From the NCBI GenBank assembly GCA_009839535.1, contig VXPN01000115.1, positions 1 to 23,320 of the forward strand: a stretch of 23,320 nucleotides of DNA, written 5' to 3'. How positions within the stretch are numbered: the stretch's first letter is position 1; each line of letters starts with the position of its first letter. Under the pieces are notes generated by a model, which had not been told where the DNA came from, ran no database searches, and saw nothing but the letters and a program-made list of their open reading frames with translations. Of this stretch, positions 17,378-23,320 are shown piece by piece. Source of the stretch: Boseongicola sp. SB0662_bin_57 (GTDB taxonomy: Bacteria > Pseudomonadota > Alphaproteobacteria > Rhodobacterales > Rhodobacteraceae). Made by a program: the position numbers and the translations under genes.

Positions 17378-18318
17378 CAGTACCTCACCCGCTTGTCGAC
17401 GAGAAGGTATGCAAGATCGGTCAGCAGGTTTATCAGCACGTACAGCGACGCCACCACGATCAGCGTTCCCTGGATGACGGGATAGTCCCGACGCAAGACT
17501 GCGCTGACCACGAGATTGCCCATTCCGGGGATGTTGAACACACGCTCGGTCACCACGGCACCGGACACCAGCAATGCAAAGGTAAGCCCGATCACCGTGA
17601 TTATCGGAATGGCGGCGTTCTTCAGCGCGTGGCGCAGCACGACACGCGCTTCACCCATGCCCTTGGACCGTGCGGTGCGGATGTAGTCCTCGCCCAGGAT
17701 GTCCAGCATCGACGCGCGGGTGAAGCGCAGGATAAGGGCGGAATTGACGATGCCGAGCACGATTGACGGCAACAGAAGATGCCGCATCCGCTCCCAGAAG
17801 TGTGCATCCGGCCCGCCGTAGCCGGCTGCCGGGAACCAGCCGAGGTCGGTCGCCAGGTATCGTTGAAGCATGAGCCCGGTCCAGAAGCTTGGCACCGATG
17901 CGGCCAGCATGGCCGTGCTGATCGAGGCCTGGTCAAGGAACGAGCCACGGCGATAGGCAGCATAGTTTCCGATCGGAACAGCGATGACCAGCGCTATCGC
18001 CAGCGAAAAGAGAGAAAGGAAGACTGTCGGCTCCGCGCGTCCCAGCAGCACCTGGGTTACCGGCTGCTTGAAGAAGATCGACGTCCCCAGGTCGCCGCGG
18101 ACCGCATTTCCAAGGAACTTGAGGTACTGGACAACTATCGGCTGGTCGAGCCCGAGCTGCTGACGAAGCTCTGCGGCATCCTCGGCCGTCGCCTCGGGTC
18201 CGAGCATGAGTGCGGCCGGGTCACCCGGGGCGAGGCGGACAATGAAGAACGCGATCGTCAGAACAAGGAATATGACGACAGCCATGCCCACAAGCCGACG
18301 TGCAAGATAGCTGCGCAT
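17377..18318 (-). CDS. dipeptide-type ABC transporter permease (DppB-like)
   Basis: Inner-membrane permease of 313 residues, normal for DppB-type proteins. It starts with the typical YLARRLVGMAVVIFLVLT first helix and the RLAPGDPA motif. The N-terminal region with LGLDQPIVVQYLKFLGN and GDLGTSIFF is characteristic of the family. The EAA loop is EDYIRTARSKGMGEARVVLR (about residues 206-225). It is separated from the upstream binding-protein gene by 53 nt that contain a strong hairpin. It overlaps the DppC-like gene by 1 nt. The ribosome binding site is weak, which fits lower expression than the binding protein. Confidence 0.95.
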   Translation of the reverse strand: MRSYLARRLVGMAVVIFLVLTIAFFIVRLAPGDPAALMLGPEATAEDAAELRQQLGLDQPIVVQYLKFLGNAVRGDLGTSIFFKQPVTQVLLGRAEPTVFLSLFSLAIALVIAVPIGNYAAYRRGSFLDQASISTAMLAASVPSFWTGLMLQRYLATDLGWFPAAGYGGPDAHFWERMRHLLLPSIVLGIVNSALILRFTRASMLDILGEDYIRTARSKGMGEARVVLRHALKNAAIPIITVIGLTFALLVSGAVVTERVFNIPGMGNLVVSAVLRRDYPVIQGTLIVVASLYVLINLLTDLAYLLVDKRVRY

Positions 18319-18336
18319 GAGTGATTCCGGCGGTTT

Positions 18337-18361
18337 CGGGGGCCGGTCAGGCCGACCCCCG
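18337..18361 (-). promoter_or_regulatory. intercistronic hairpin between binding-protein and permease genes
   Basis: This inverted repeat, cGGGGGcCGG...CCGaCCCCCg on the plus strand, forms about 10 paired bases with one C/A mismatch and a 3-nt loop. It fills most of the 53-nt gap between the SBP stop (18372) and the DppB-like start (18318). There is no T-run, so it is more likely an mRNA-stabilising or partially terminating element that raises SBP levels relative to the membrane components. Confidence 0.5.
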
Positions 18362-18371
18362 GAACCCTACT

Positions 18372-19901
18372 TCAATTCACCTGTGCGTTCCAGAAGAACG
18401 GCCATGGCGTCGCCGTGACGCCTTCAAGCCCTTTCGCCCCGCCCATCAGCGCGTTGAAGCCACCGATCTTGATGAATCCGACATCCTCGAACACCTGGTT
18501 CTGCAGCTGCGCAAACAGCTCCCGGCGCGTCTCAGGATCCGTTTCCGTCGTGAACGCGGCAAGAATGGCGTCCTTGTCCGGGTTTGACCACCCAAGGCGG
18601 GACGTCCTTGAATAGAGGCTGGTCAGTGCGGGCTCGGGCAGAAACGGCGAGTGCGTGATGTAGATGTCCCAGAGCGCCGGATCGTTGCGGCGCTGGCCCA
18701 GGGTGGCCCAGTCAACCACGTCCATCTGGACCTCGAACCCTGCCGCCTCGAGCGCCACCTTGGCGACTTCGGCCATCTTGAAGTGGAACTCGTACTGGCG
18801 TGACGTCAGGATCCTGAGCGGAGTCCCGTCATAGCCCACGCTCTGCAGCAGCTCCGCCGCCTTGGCCTGGTCGTTCTGGTTGAACATGTCGGCTCCGGCG
18901 TCGCTTCTCCACACCCAGCCCTCGGGGTAAATCGGCCCGTCGACGATGAAGAAACTGTCATCGCCAAAGGCGGCGAACAGCATGTCGTCGATCGGCAGGG
19001 CGGCCTGCAGCGCCTGGCGCTTGGTCCTGTCAGTCAGGAGACCGGCCTTGTGGTTGATCGCGAAGATCGGCCAGCCGAACGGTTTCAGCAGGATCGGGTC
19101 GGCCGTGTCGGAGGACTCCAGACGCGCAAGGCTCTCGGCAGGCAACCCGTCCGCGAAAGCCACTTCACCGGCCAGAAGGCTCTCCACCCGCGTATTGGCG
19201 TCCGGAACGGGCACGAACCGGATCTCGTCCGGCACCTGGTGACGCGCGCCCGCCGCGCCGTCCGAAGGCTCGCTGCGCGAAGAGTAGCCGTCAAAGCGCA
19301 CCAGTTGCAGGTACTGGTCCGGCACGTGCTCGGCAATCATGTAGGGACCGGTCCCGACAATCGTGTCGATCGTGTCGCCGATGATCTCCTCGGGATAGAT
19401 CGCGGCGGCGGAGTTCGAGAATGCCAGCAGCGACAGGAGCGGCGAATAAGGCTCGTTCATCGTTATGGTGACTTCGTGGCTGCCGGTGGCCTCGACCTCG
19501 GCGACCCTGTCAGCCACGCCCTTTCCGCGCGGGGAAACCTCCAGCCAGCGAATGAGGGACGCGACCACGTCATTCGCATCCATCGTCGAACCGTCGTGGA
19601 AGGTGACGCCTTCGCGAACGCCGATCGTGTAGGTTTTCCCGTCCCCGGAAATCGTCGGCAGATCGGTCGCCAGAAGCGGCGCGATGTTCCAGCCCGAGTC
19701 AAACGTGTACAGCGTTTCCACGAAGTGCTGCGTGACGATGGAGACGACATCCTTGGTGGACATCATCGGATCAAAGGTGTCGGCCTCGCCGATGATGGCA
19801 ACGTCAATCGTTTCCGCATGTGCGGGCGCAAGCGCGACGGCGCCTGTCAGCAATGCGGCGAAGAGGGATCTCTTCGCGGGGGTTGTGGTCATTGAGAGCA
19901 T
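18372..19901 (-). CDS. ABC transporter substrate-binding protein, family 5 (DppA/OppA-like)
   Basis: Periplasmic binding protein of the SBP_bac_5 family, 509 residues from the ATG at 19901. A Sec signal peptide is clear: KR, then a hydrophobic core (SLFAALLTGAVALA) and a likely cleavage site after AHA at residue 29. Family features include EADTFDPMM near the mature N-terminus and FHDGSTMDANDVVASLIRW (the FHDG-AxDV motif). Family 5 proteins bind peptides, opines, glycosides or metal chelates, so the ligand cannot be read from sequence. The start was chosen for GGAG 6 nt upstream. A GTG at 19913 would place that GGAG inside the coding region, and an ATG at 19892 is less likely. It is the first gene of the operon and is followed by a hairpin. 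Confidence 0.94.
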   Translation of the reverse strand: MLSMTTTPAKRSLFAALLTGAVALAPAHAETIDVAIIGEADTFDPMMSTKDVVSIVTQHFVETLYTFDSGWNIAPLLATDLPTISGDGKTYTIGVREGVTFHDGSTMDANDVVASLIRWLEVSPRGKGVADRVAEVEATGSHEVTITMNEPYSPLLSLLAFSNSAAAIYPEEIIGDTIDTIVGTGPYMIAEHVPDQYLQLVRFDGYSSRSEPSDGAAGARHQVPDEIRFVPVPDANTRVESLLAGEVAFADGLPAESLARLESSDTADPILLKPFGWPIFAINHKAGLLTDRTKRQALQAALPIDDMLFAAFGDDSFFIVDGPIYPEGWVWRSDAGADMFNQNDQAKAAELLQSVGYDGTPLRILTSRQYEFHFKMAEVAKVALEAAGFEVQMDVVDWATLGQRRNDPALWDIYITHSPFLPEPALTSLYSRTSRLGWSNPDKDAILAAFTTETDPETRRELFAQLQNQVFEDVGFIKIGGFNALMGGAKGLEGVTATPWPFFWNAQVN

Positions 19902-19931
19902 AAGGATCTCCACAGTTATGTCAGTCGATAC

Positions 19932-19944
19932 CTAAATATGTTAG
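19932..19944. promoter_or_regulatory. inverted repeat overlapping the -10 element, candidate operator
   Basis: CTAAATATGTTAG contains CTAA/TTAG half-sites separated by 5 nt and covers the -10 box of the operon promoter. Its position is right for a repressor, plausibly the convergent IclR regulator. It is short and imperfect, so chance occurrence cannot be ruled out. Confidence 0.3.
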
Positions 19945-19966
19945 TGAAGGGCGCAGGGGCCGTCAA
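19938..19966 (-). promoter_or_regulatory. sigma70-like promoter of the transport/catabolic operon
   Basis: On the minus strand, TTGACG (-35, 19961-19966) and TAACAT (-10, 19938-19943) are separated by exactly 17 nt. They match the consensus at 5/6 and 4/6 positions. Transcription would begin near 19931, leaving about 30 nt of leader that includes the GGAG ribosome binding site of the SBP gene. Confidence 0.55.
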
Positions 19967-20189
19967 CGAAAATTCCGATGCGGATCGAACATGCCAGAAA
20001 CACGAAGCATCCGCAGGAGAAACCGGGATTCGCAGCGGAGAGCCGGCCTTGGAACGGTGTGCCTTCTGCTTCTTGCACAGGGTTCGTGCGTGTGAAACCG
20101 GGCGGGAAAGGCCTTGGGACACGCCAGCGGGAATCCGGAAATGACGCTGGAAACCCGCGGCTGCCCTCCGGATTGGCGCTCGGACAGCC

Positions 20190-20219
20190 GTGCCGTCCGG
20201 CGGACCGGCCTGACGGCAC
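20190..20219 (-). terminator. hairpin after the lactonase gene, candidate terminator
   Basis: A perfect 8-bp inverted repeat GTGCCGTC (20190-20197) / GACGGCAC (20212-20219), with an inner CCGG/CCGG pairing, begins 6 nt after the lactonase stop codon on the minus strand. There is no T-tract, as is common for GC-rich alphaproteobacterial terminators. Confidence 0.5.
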
Positions 20220-20225
20220 TTCAGG

Positions 20226-21344
20226 TCACTCATGGTGATCGGCGAGAAAGCAAATGCTGCTGGGTGACCGGACTGCAATCCCGGCAATTCTTCGGACAAC
20301 TGGCAACGGCCGGAAACCGACCTCGAACAGGATGCAGCTGTCACTGTCCTGGTTGGCCGAGATCAGCCAGCGCCCGCAGGGCGAGAATCTGCAGTCCCTC
20401 GGTTTCGTGCCGCCACTTGGAATGGTCAGGCACCGCGTGAGCGAGCCGTCACGAGGGTCCGTTCGGAAGACCGAAATCGAGTCGTCGCCTCTGTTTGTCA
20501 CCGCGAAGTGGACCCCGTCCGGGTGCATGCTGAGGCCAGATGCAGTGTTGCCGGTCTTCGATGACGCCATGACAGGATCCCGCGACGACAGTCTGGCCCG
20601 GTGCCTTATGGCGCCATCCCGCCATTGCAGGATCGACACTTCGGACGACAACTCGCTGACCAGCACGACGGCTTGGCCGCAGTTGCTGAATGCGAGGGTT
20701 CGCGGACCGGAGCCGGATGGAGCCCGCCACGTGACGGGCATCCCGCAAGCACCGGTCTGGTGATCGAACGGATAGACTGCCAGTTCGTCCGTTCCCAGGT
20801 CGGGGACCAGCAACCGTCGCCCGTCCGGAGAGAAGAGTGCTGCATGGGGATGGGATCCGGTCTGCCTGACAGGATGGGGCCCGCTTCCCGACCGCAGGAT
20901 TTCGCTACCTGAATCAGGATCGAAGTCTCCACTGTCCGAGATGCCCTTCACGAGGACATTGCCCGAGTCGTAGCAGGCACAGGCGATCCAGCGGCCTGAT
21001 GGATGGAGATCGACGTGGCATGGAAGACGGCCCTCGACAGGAATCCTTGCCGAGACGCGCAAACGGGTGCCCGACCGGGACAGCTCCAATGCAACAAGCG
21101 CTGCCCGGCGGTCGGCAGCTTCAATTGTCGCGTAAACCCTGCGGTGGGCTGCCGAATGGCGAAGATAGCTTGGATTCAGGAGAGTTGCCGAGTTGATGTG
21201 CCGAAGGGCGCCCTCTCCGGAAAGGCCAATTTCCGATATGCCGTTTCCCCGGGCCCGGAAGTCACCATAGGATTCGGTGTAGGAACCTACGGCAAACCGG
21301 AAGGAAAGAACTGGCGGAAGGGCAGTCGATCCCGGATGGCCCAT
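20226..21344 (-). CDS. lactonase family protein (6-phosphogluconolactonase-like beta-propeller)
   Basis: Seven-bladed beta-propeller lactonase of the YbhE/YkgB (PF10282) type, 372 residues. These enzymes hydrolyse 6-phosphogluconolactone or other sugar-acid lactones in the cytoplasm. Recurring blade motifs are visible: VGSYTES at the start, NPSYL, CHVDLHPSGRWIACACYDSG, HPHAALFSPDGRRLLVPDLG, GPRTLAFS, LSMHPDGVHFAVTNRGDD and KPRDCRFSPCGRWLISANQD. No signal peptide is seen. The ATG lies 12 nt after the regulator stop, and the ribosome binding site is poor (GGCGGC), so it probably depends on translation of the upstream gene. Together with a sugar-type SBP and a sugar-type regulator, it is likely part of oxidative catabolism of an imported sugar. 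Confidence 0.85.
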   Translation of the reverse strand: MGHPGSTALPPVLSFRFAVGSYTESYGDFRARGNGISEIGLSGEGALRHINSATLLNPSYLRHSAAHRRVYATIEAADRRAALVALELSRSGTRLRVSARIPVEGRLPCHVDLHPSGRWIACACYDSGNVLVKGISDSGDFDPDSGSEILRSGSGPHPVRQTGSHPHAALFSPDGRRLLVPDLGTDELAVYPFDHQTGACGMPVTWRAPSGSGPRTLAFSNCGQAVVLVSELSSEVSILQWRDGAIRHRARLSSRDPVMASSKTGNTASGLSMHPDGVHFAVTNRGDDSISVFRTDPRDGSLTRCLTIPSGGTKPRDCRFSPCGRWLISANQDSDSCILFEVGFRPLPVVRRIAGIAVRSPSSICFLADHHE

Positions 21345-21356
21345 CGGTTGCCGCCG

Positions 21357-22496
21357 TCAGCCTCTTGAGGTCGAAGGGGCGCTGGTGGACCCGTAGACAC
21401 TGAGGGTGGGCTTCAGTGTCAGGTAGATTGGAGGTCCGTTGTAGACACCCGAAATCCTGTCGCTGAGCACGCGGAAGGTCAGGCTGCCCAGCGTCTGCGG
21501 CTGGACATTGACGCTGGTGAGGAGAGGATCCATTGAACGGGCGATGATGCTGTCATTCACGCTGACCACTGACACGTCCCCGGGAACGTTCAGTCCGGCG
21601 TTTCGCAAGCCGCGCATGATGCCGATGGCCGTGACGTCGTTTCGAACGAAAACGGCGGAAAACGCCGTCCTGTCCGCCACGAGCGCTTCGACCGCGCGCT
21701 GCCCGGCCAGTTCCGAAGGTTCGTCCTGCATGCGGGCCAGCGAACGGTCGCGCGCGATGCCGGCCGAGACCAGTGCATCGCGATATGCCGGCAGCATCGA
21801 GAATCCTTCCAGCCTCGGCGCACCTTCGACATAGGCAATCCTGCTGTGCCCCAGTTCGACGAGATGCCGAACGGCAATTCGCGCCGCTTCGTAATGGTCG
21901 ATCCGGACACCGTCGGCCTCAATGTCGTTAGGCCACCGGCCGAGATACACCAGCGGCTTGCCCGAGCTGACAAACTGCAGGGCCGCCGTGGTGGGGCGCT
22001 CGACCATGCTCGGGACCACGATGGCGCCGCGTATCGATGCATCATCGGCCATCGCCGAAAGCCTTGCGTTCTCGCTTGCCACCACGTAGTCGGACTGGCT
22101 GGTAATCAGATCGTAGCCGCTTCCTCGAGCGGCGCGCTCGATCCCGTCAATCACGTCGGCATACAGCGGATTGGAATAGGTGGGAATTATGAGGCACAGG
22201 ACCGTTCCGGATGACGGGCTGGAAGCGAGCGGACCGCCTTCCGCCTTGCGCACGTACGTTCCGCTTCCGGCACGCCTGACAACAACCCCTTCGTCGACGA
22301 GAAGCTGAATCGCCCGCCGTACCGTCGTTCGCGAAACCTCGTGCTTCAGCATGAGCTCGCGCTCGGACGGAATCGCCGTCTCGGGCCAATACACCTTCTT
22401 GACAATGTCATCACGAATGGCCTTGGCCAGCCATCTGGTCTTGTCACGCGTTCCAATTGGTACCACGGCGGCCTGACGGGCGGAGATATTTGACAT
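21357..22496 (-). CDS. hybrid transcriptional regulator: GntR HTH with LacI-type effector domain
   Basis: Regulator of 379 residues from the ATG at 22496. Residues about 20-85 form a GntR-type winged helix-turn-helix (IPSERELM, SRTTVRRAIQLLVDEG, GSGTYV). From about residue 100 a periplasmic-binding-protein-like effector domain of the LacI/AraR type follows (LIIPTYSNPLYADVIDGIERAA, LGHSRIAYVEG, AVFVRNDVTAIGIMRGL). This architecture is the AraR type, which represses sugar uptake genes and is released by a sugar ligand. A TTG three codons upstream (22505) is an alternative start. The gene is divergent from the SBP gene at 22564, and its start codon overlaps the -35 box of that gene's promoter. 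It is co-directional with the lactonase gene 12 nt downstream. Confidence 0.93.
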   Translation of the reverse strand: MSNISARQAAVVPIGTRDKTRWLAKAIRDDIVKKVYWPETAIPSERELMLKHEVSRTTVRRAIQLLVDEGVVVRRAGSGTYVRKAEGGPLASSPSSGTVLCLIIPTYSNPLYADVIDGIERAARGSGYDLITSQSDYVVASENARLSAMADDASIRGAIVVPSMVERPTTAALQFVSSGKPLVYLGRWPNDIEADGVRIDHYEAARIAVRHLVELGHSRIAYVEGAPRLEGFSMLPAYRDALVSAGIARDRSLARMQDEPSELAGQRAVEALVADRTAFSAVFVRNDVTAIGIMRGLRNAGLNVPGDVSVVSVNDSIIARSMDPLLTSVNVQPQTLGSLTFRVLSDRISGVYNGPPIYLTLKPTLSVYGSTSAPSTSRG

Positions 22497-22519
22497 AGGT
22501 ATCAAACCGGTTGTATGAT
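22490..22519 (+). promoter_or_regulatory. near-consensus sigma70-like promoter of the sugar SBP gene
   Basis: TTGACA (22490-22495, 6/6) and TATGAT (22514-22519, 5/6) are spaced by 18 nt. Transcription should start near 22526, giving a leader of about 38 nt with a GGAGGT ribosome binding site. The -35 box overlaps the regulator's start codon on the other strand. Confidence 0.7.
22501..22516. promoter_or_regulatory. palindromic operator in the promoter spacer
   Basis: ATnnAACCGGTTnnAT is a perfect palindrome lying between the -35 and -10 boxes of the SBP promoter and reaching into the -10. The AACCGGTT core resembles the CG-centred sites of LacI-type and related sugar regulators. A protein bound here would block the promoter, and it would also sit immediately upstream of the regulator's own gene, allowing autoregulation. 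Confidence 0.6.
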
Positions 22520-22563
22520 CTGCGACATTGCCAGACCAGATGCTAGCACGGAGGTACTACCAG

Positions 22564-23320
22564 ATGAAAGCCCTGATGACGGCGGCAGCGGCGGTCCTGA
22601 TTGCAGGCACCGCAGCTGCACAGGACTCCTACACGTTCAGAATGCCTAGCTGGATGTGGGAGGAAGGCATAGTCGGCGAGTGGAACAAGGACCGCGTTGC
22701 GGCATTTGAAGCCGCTAATCCCGGAATCTCGGTTGACAAGACGCTCATTCCGAACACCCATTACGAACAGACGCTGATCACGCAGATTGCGGCCGGCGAT
22801 GTCCCCGACTTTATGCCCGTGTTCACGAACATGCTGGCACCGATGATCGATGCGGGCATCCTTGCGCCCATGGATGAGTGCATCGAATCCTCCGGATTCG
22901 CGGACCGCATTCTTCCTTCTGTCAGTTTTGCTCAGGTTGACGGACACACCTACGGTGTTCCCTTGACGATGAGTCCGCAGTCACTGCTCGTCAACAAGCA
23001 GCTCCTGGGGGCGGCCGGCGTCGGCATCCCGACGAACCTGGACGAGTTCTATGCCGCGGCGAAAGCCGTCAAGGAAACCACAGGCGAGTTCGGATACGGA
23101 TTTCCCAACGACACGGCCAGCGCCATTCATGTCTACATCAACAGCATGCACTGGCTGATCGGGATGGGTTCGGACTGGTCACGGCCGGACGGAACCATCA
23201 CTGCAAATGACGAAGCTGCCGTGGCGGCCGTCAGCTGGATCAAGCGTTTCCTGGACGAAGGGCTCAGCCCGAAGGGCCTTGGCTCCAAGACCGTGCGCCA
23301 GATGTTCGCCGACGGCAAGG
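22564..23320 (+). CDS. sugar-type ABC transporter substrate-binding protein (family 1), 3' end cut off
   Basis: The first 252 codons of a family 1 extracellular solute-binding protein (SBP_bac_1, maltose/multiple-sugar type); the frame is open to the window end. A short Sec signal peptide is clear (MKALMTAAAAVLIAGTAAAQ, cleavage after AAA near residue 19). The mature part shows the family pattern: FEAANPGISVDKTLIP, the ITQIAAGDVPDFMPVF stretch, YGVPLTMSPQSLLVNKQLL and the PTNLDEFYAAAKAVKE segment. The start is fixed by GGAGGT 8 nt upstream. It binds a carbohydrate in the periplasm; permease and ATPase genes are expected beyond the window. Control by the divergent GntR/LacI hybrid is strongly suggested by the operator in its promoter. 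Confidence 0.92.
   Translation, partial: MKALMTAAAAVLIAGTAAAQDSYTFRMPSWMWEEGIVGEWNKDRVAAFEAANPGISVDKTLIPNTHYEQTLITQIAAGDVPDFMPVFTNMLAPMIDAGILAPMDECIESSGFADRILPSVSFAQVDGHTYGVPLTMSPQSLLVNKQLLGAAGVGIPTNLDEFYAAAKAVKETTGEFGYGFPNDTASAIHVYINSMHWLIGMGSDWSRPDGTITANDEAAVAAVSWIKRFLDEGLSPKGLGSKTVRQMFADGK

Larger units (their letters stand above)
19902..20225. other. intergenic region with operon promoter and upstream gene terminator
   Basis: This 324-bp stretch separates the lactonase gene from the SBP gene, both on the minus strand. It contains a hairpin just after the lactonase stop (20190-20219) and a promoter with an overlapping inverted repeat near the SBP start (19932-19966). Open frames on both strands here lack ribosome binding sites and protein-like character; I see no gene. 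Confidence 0.6.

Noticed and set aside
19916..20344. Minus-strand open frame of 142 codons between the SBP and lactonase genes
   Set aside because: It covers the promoter and terminator hairpin and part of the lactonase gene, and has no ribosome binding site or recognisable motif.

Overview
The window is high-GC DNA with tightly packed, often overlapping genes. The gene content suggests an alphaproteobacterium, probably Rhodobacterales-like: a 1511-residue glutamate synthase large subunit, peptide-type and sugar-type ABC transporters with IclR and GntR/LacI regulators, and an MpaB/DUF2236 protein. This assignment is inference, since there is no rRNA or other marker in the window.

Left part (1-6551): the 3' end of a GFA-family zinc protein overlaps the start of gltB, a complete NADPH-type glutamate synthase large subunit. 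No gltD follows it. After about 450 bp without a recognisable gene comes an MpaB/DUF2236 oxygenase-like gene on the minus strand.

Middle part (6552-9041): a tract of gene remnants. It holds the 3' half of a cas3 helicase gene (type I-E-like), broken by a frameshift and lacking the HD domain and Walker A region. It also holds a short minus-strand relic resembling a DUF882/YcbK (M15-like) peptidase. No other cas gene and no CRISPR array is present. This is followed by an intact berberine-bridge-type FAD oxidase (9042-10688) and an IclR regulator (10855-11625).

Right-centre (11776-19901, minus strand): a compact eight-gene operon reading SBP - DppB-like - DppC-like - amidohydrolase (cog3964 type) - DppD-like - DppF-like - RidA-like - SelA/DgaE-like PLP enzyme. 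Seven of the eight genes are overlapping or 1 nt apart. The only real gap, between the binding-protein gene and the permease genes, contains a strong hairpin. Upstream is a good sigma70-like promoter (TTGACG-17-TAACAT) whose -10 element lies inside a small inverted repeat. The order suggests import of a small compound, hydrolysis of an acyl, ester or ring bond by the amidohydrolase, PLP-dependent elimination of ammonia, and clean-up of the enamine/imine by RidA. The convergent IclR gene is the obvious candidate regulator. This operon is the best candidate in the window for an uncharacterised pathway.

Right end (20226-23320): a beta-propeller lactonase gene and a GntR-HTH/LacI-effector hybrid regulator form a minus-strand pair. 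They are divergent from a sugar-type (family 1) solute-binding protein gene that runs off the window. A near-consensus promoter (TTGACA-18-TATGAT) for the transporter carries a palindrome in its spacer, and its -35 element overlaps the regulator's start codon. This looks like a classic repressor-controlled sugar uptake locus in which the lactonase would act on a sugar-acid lactone.
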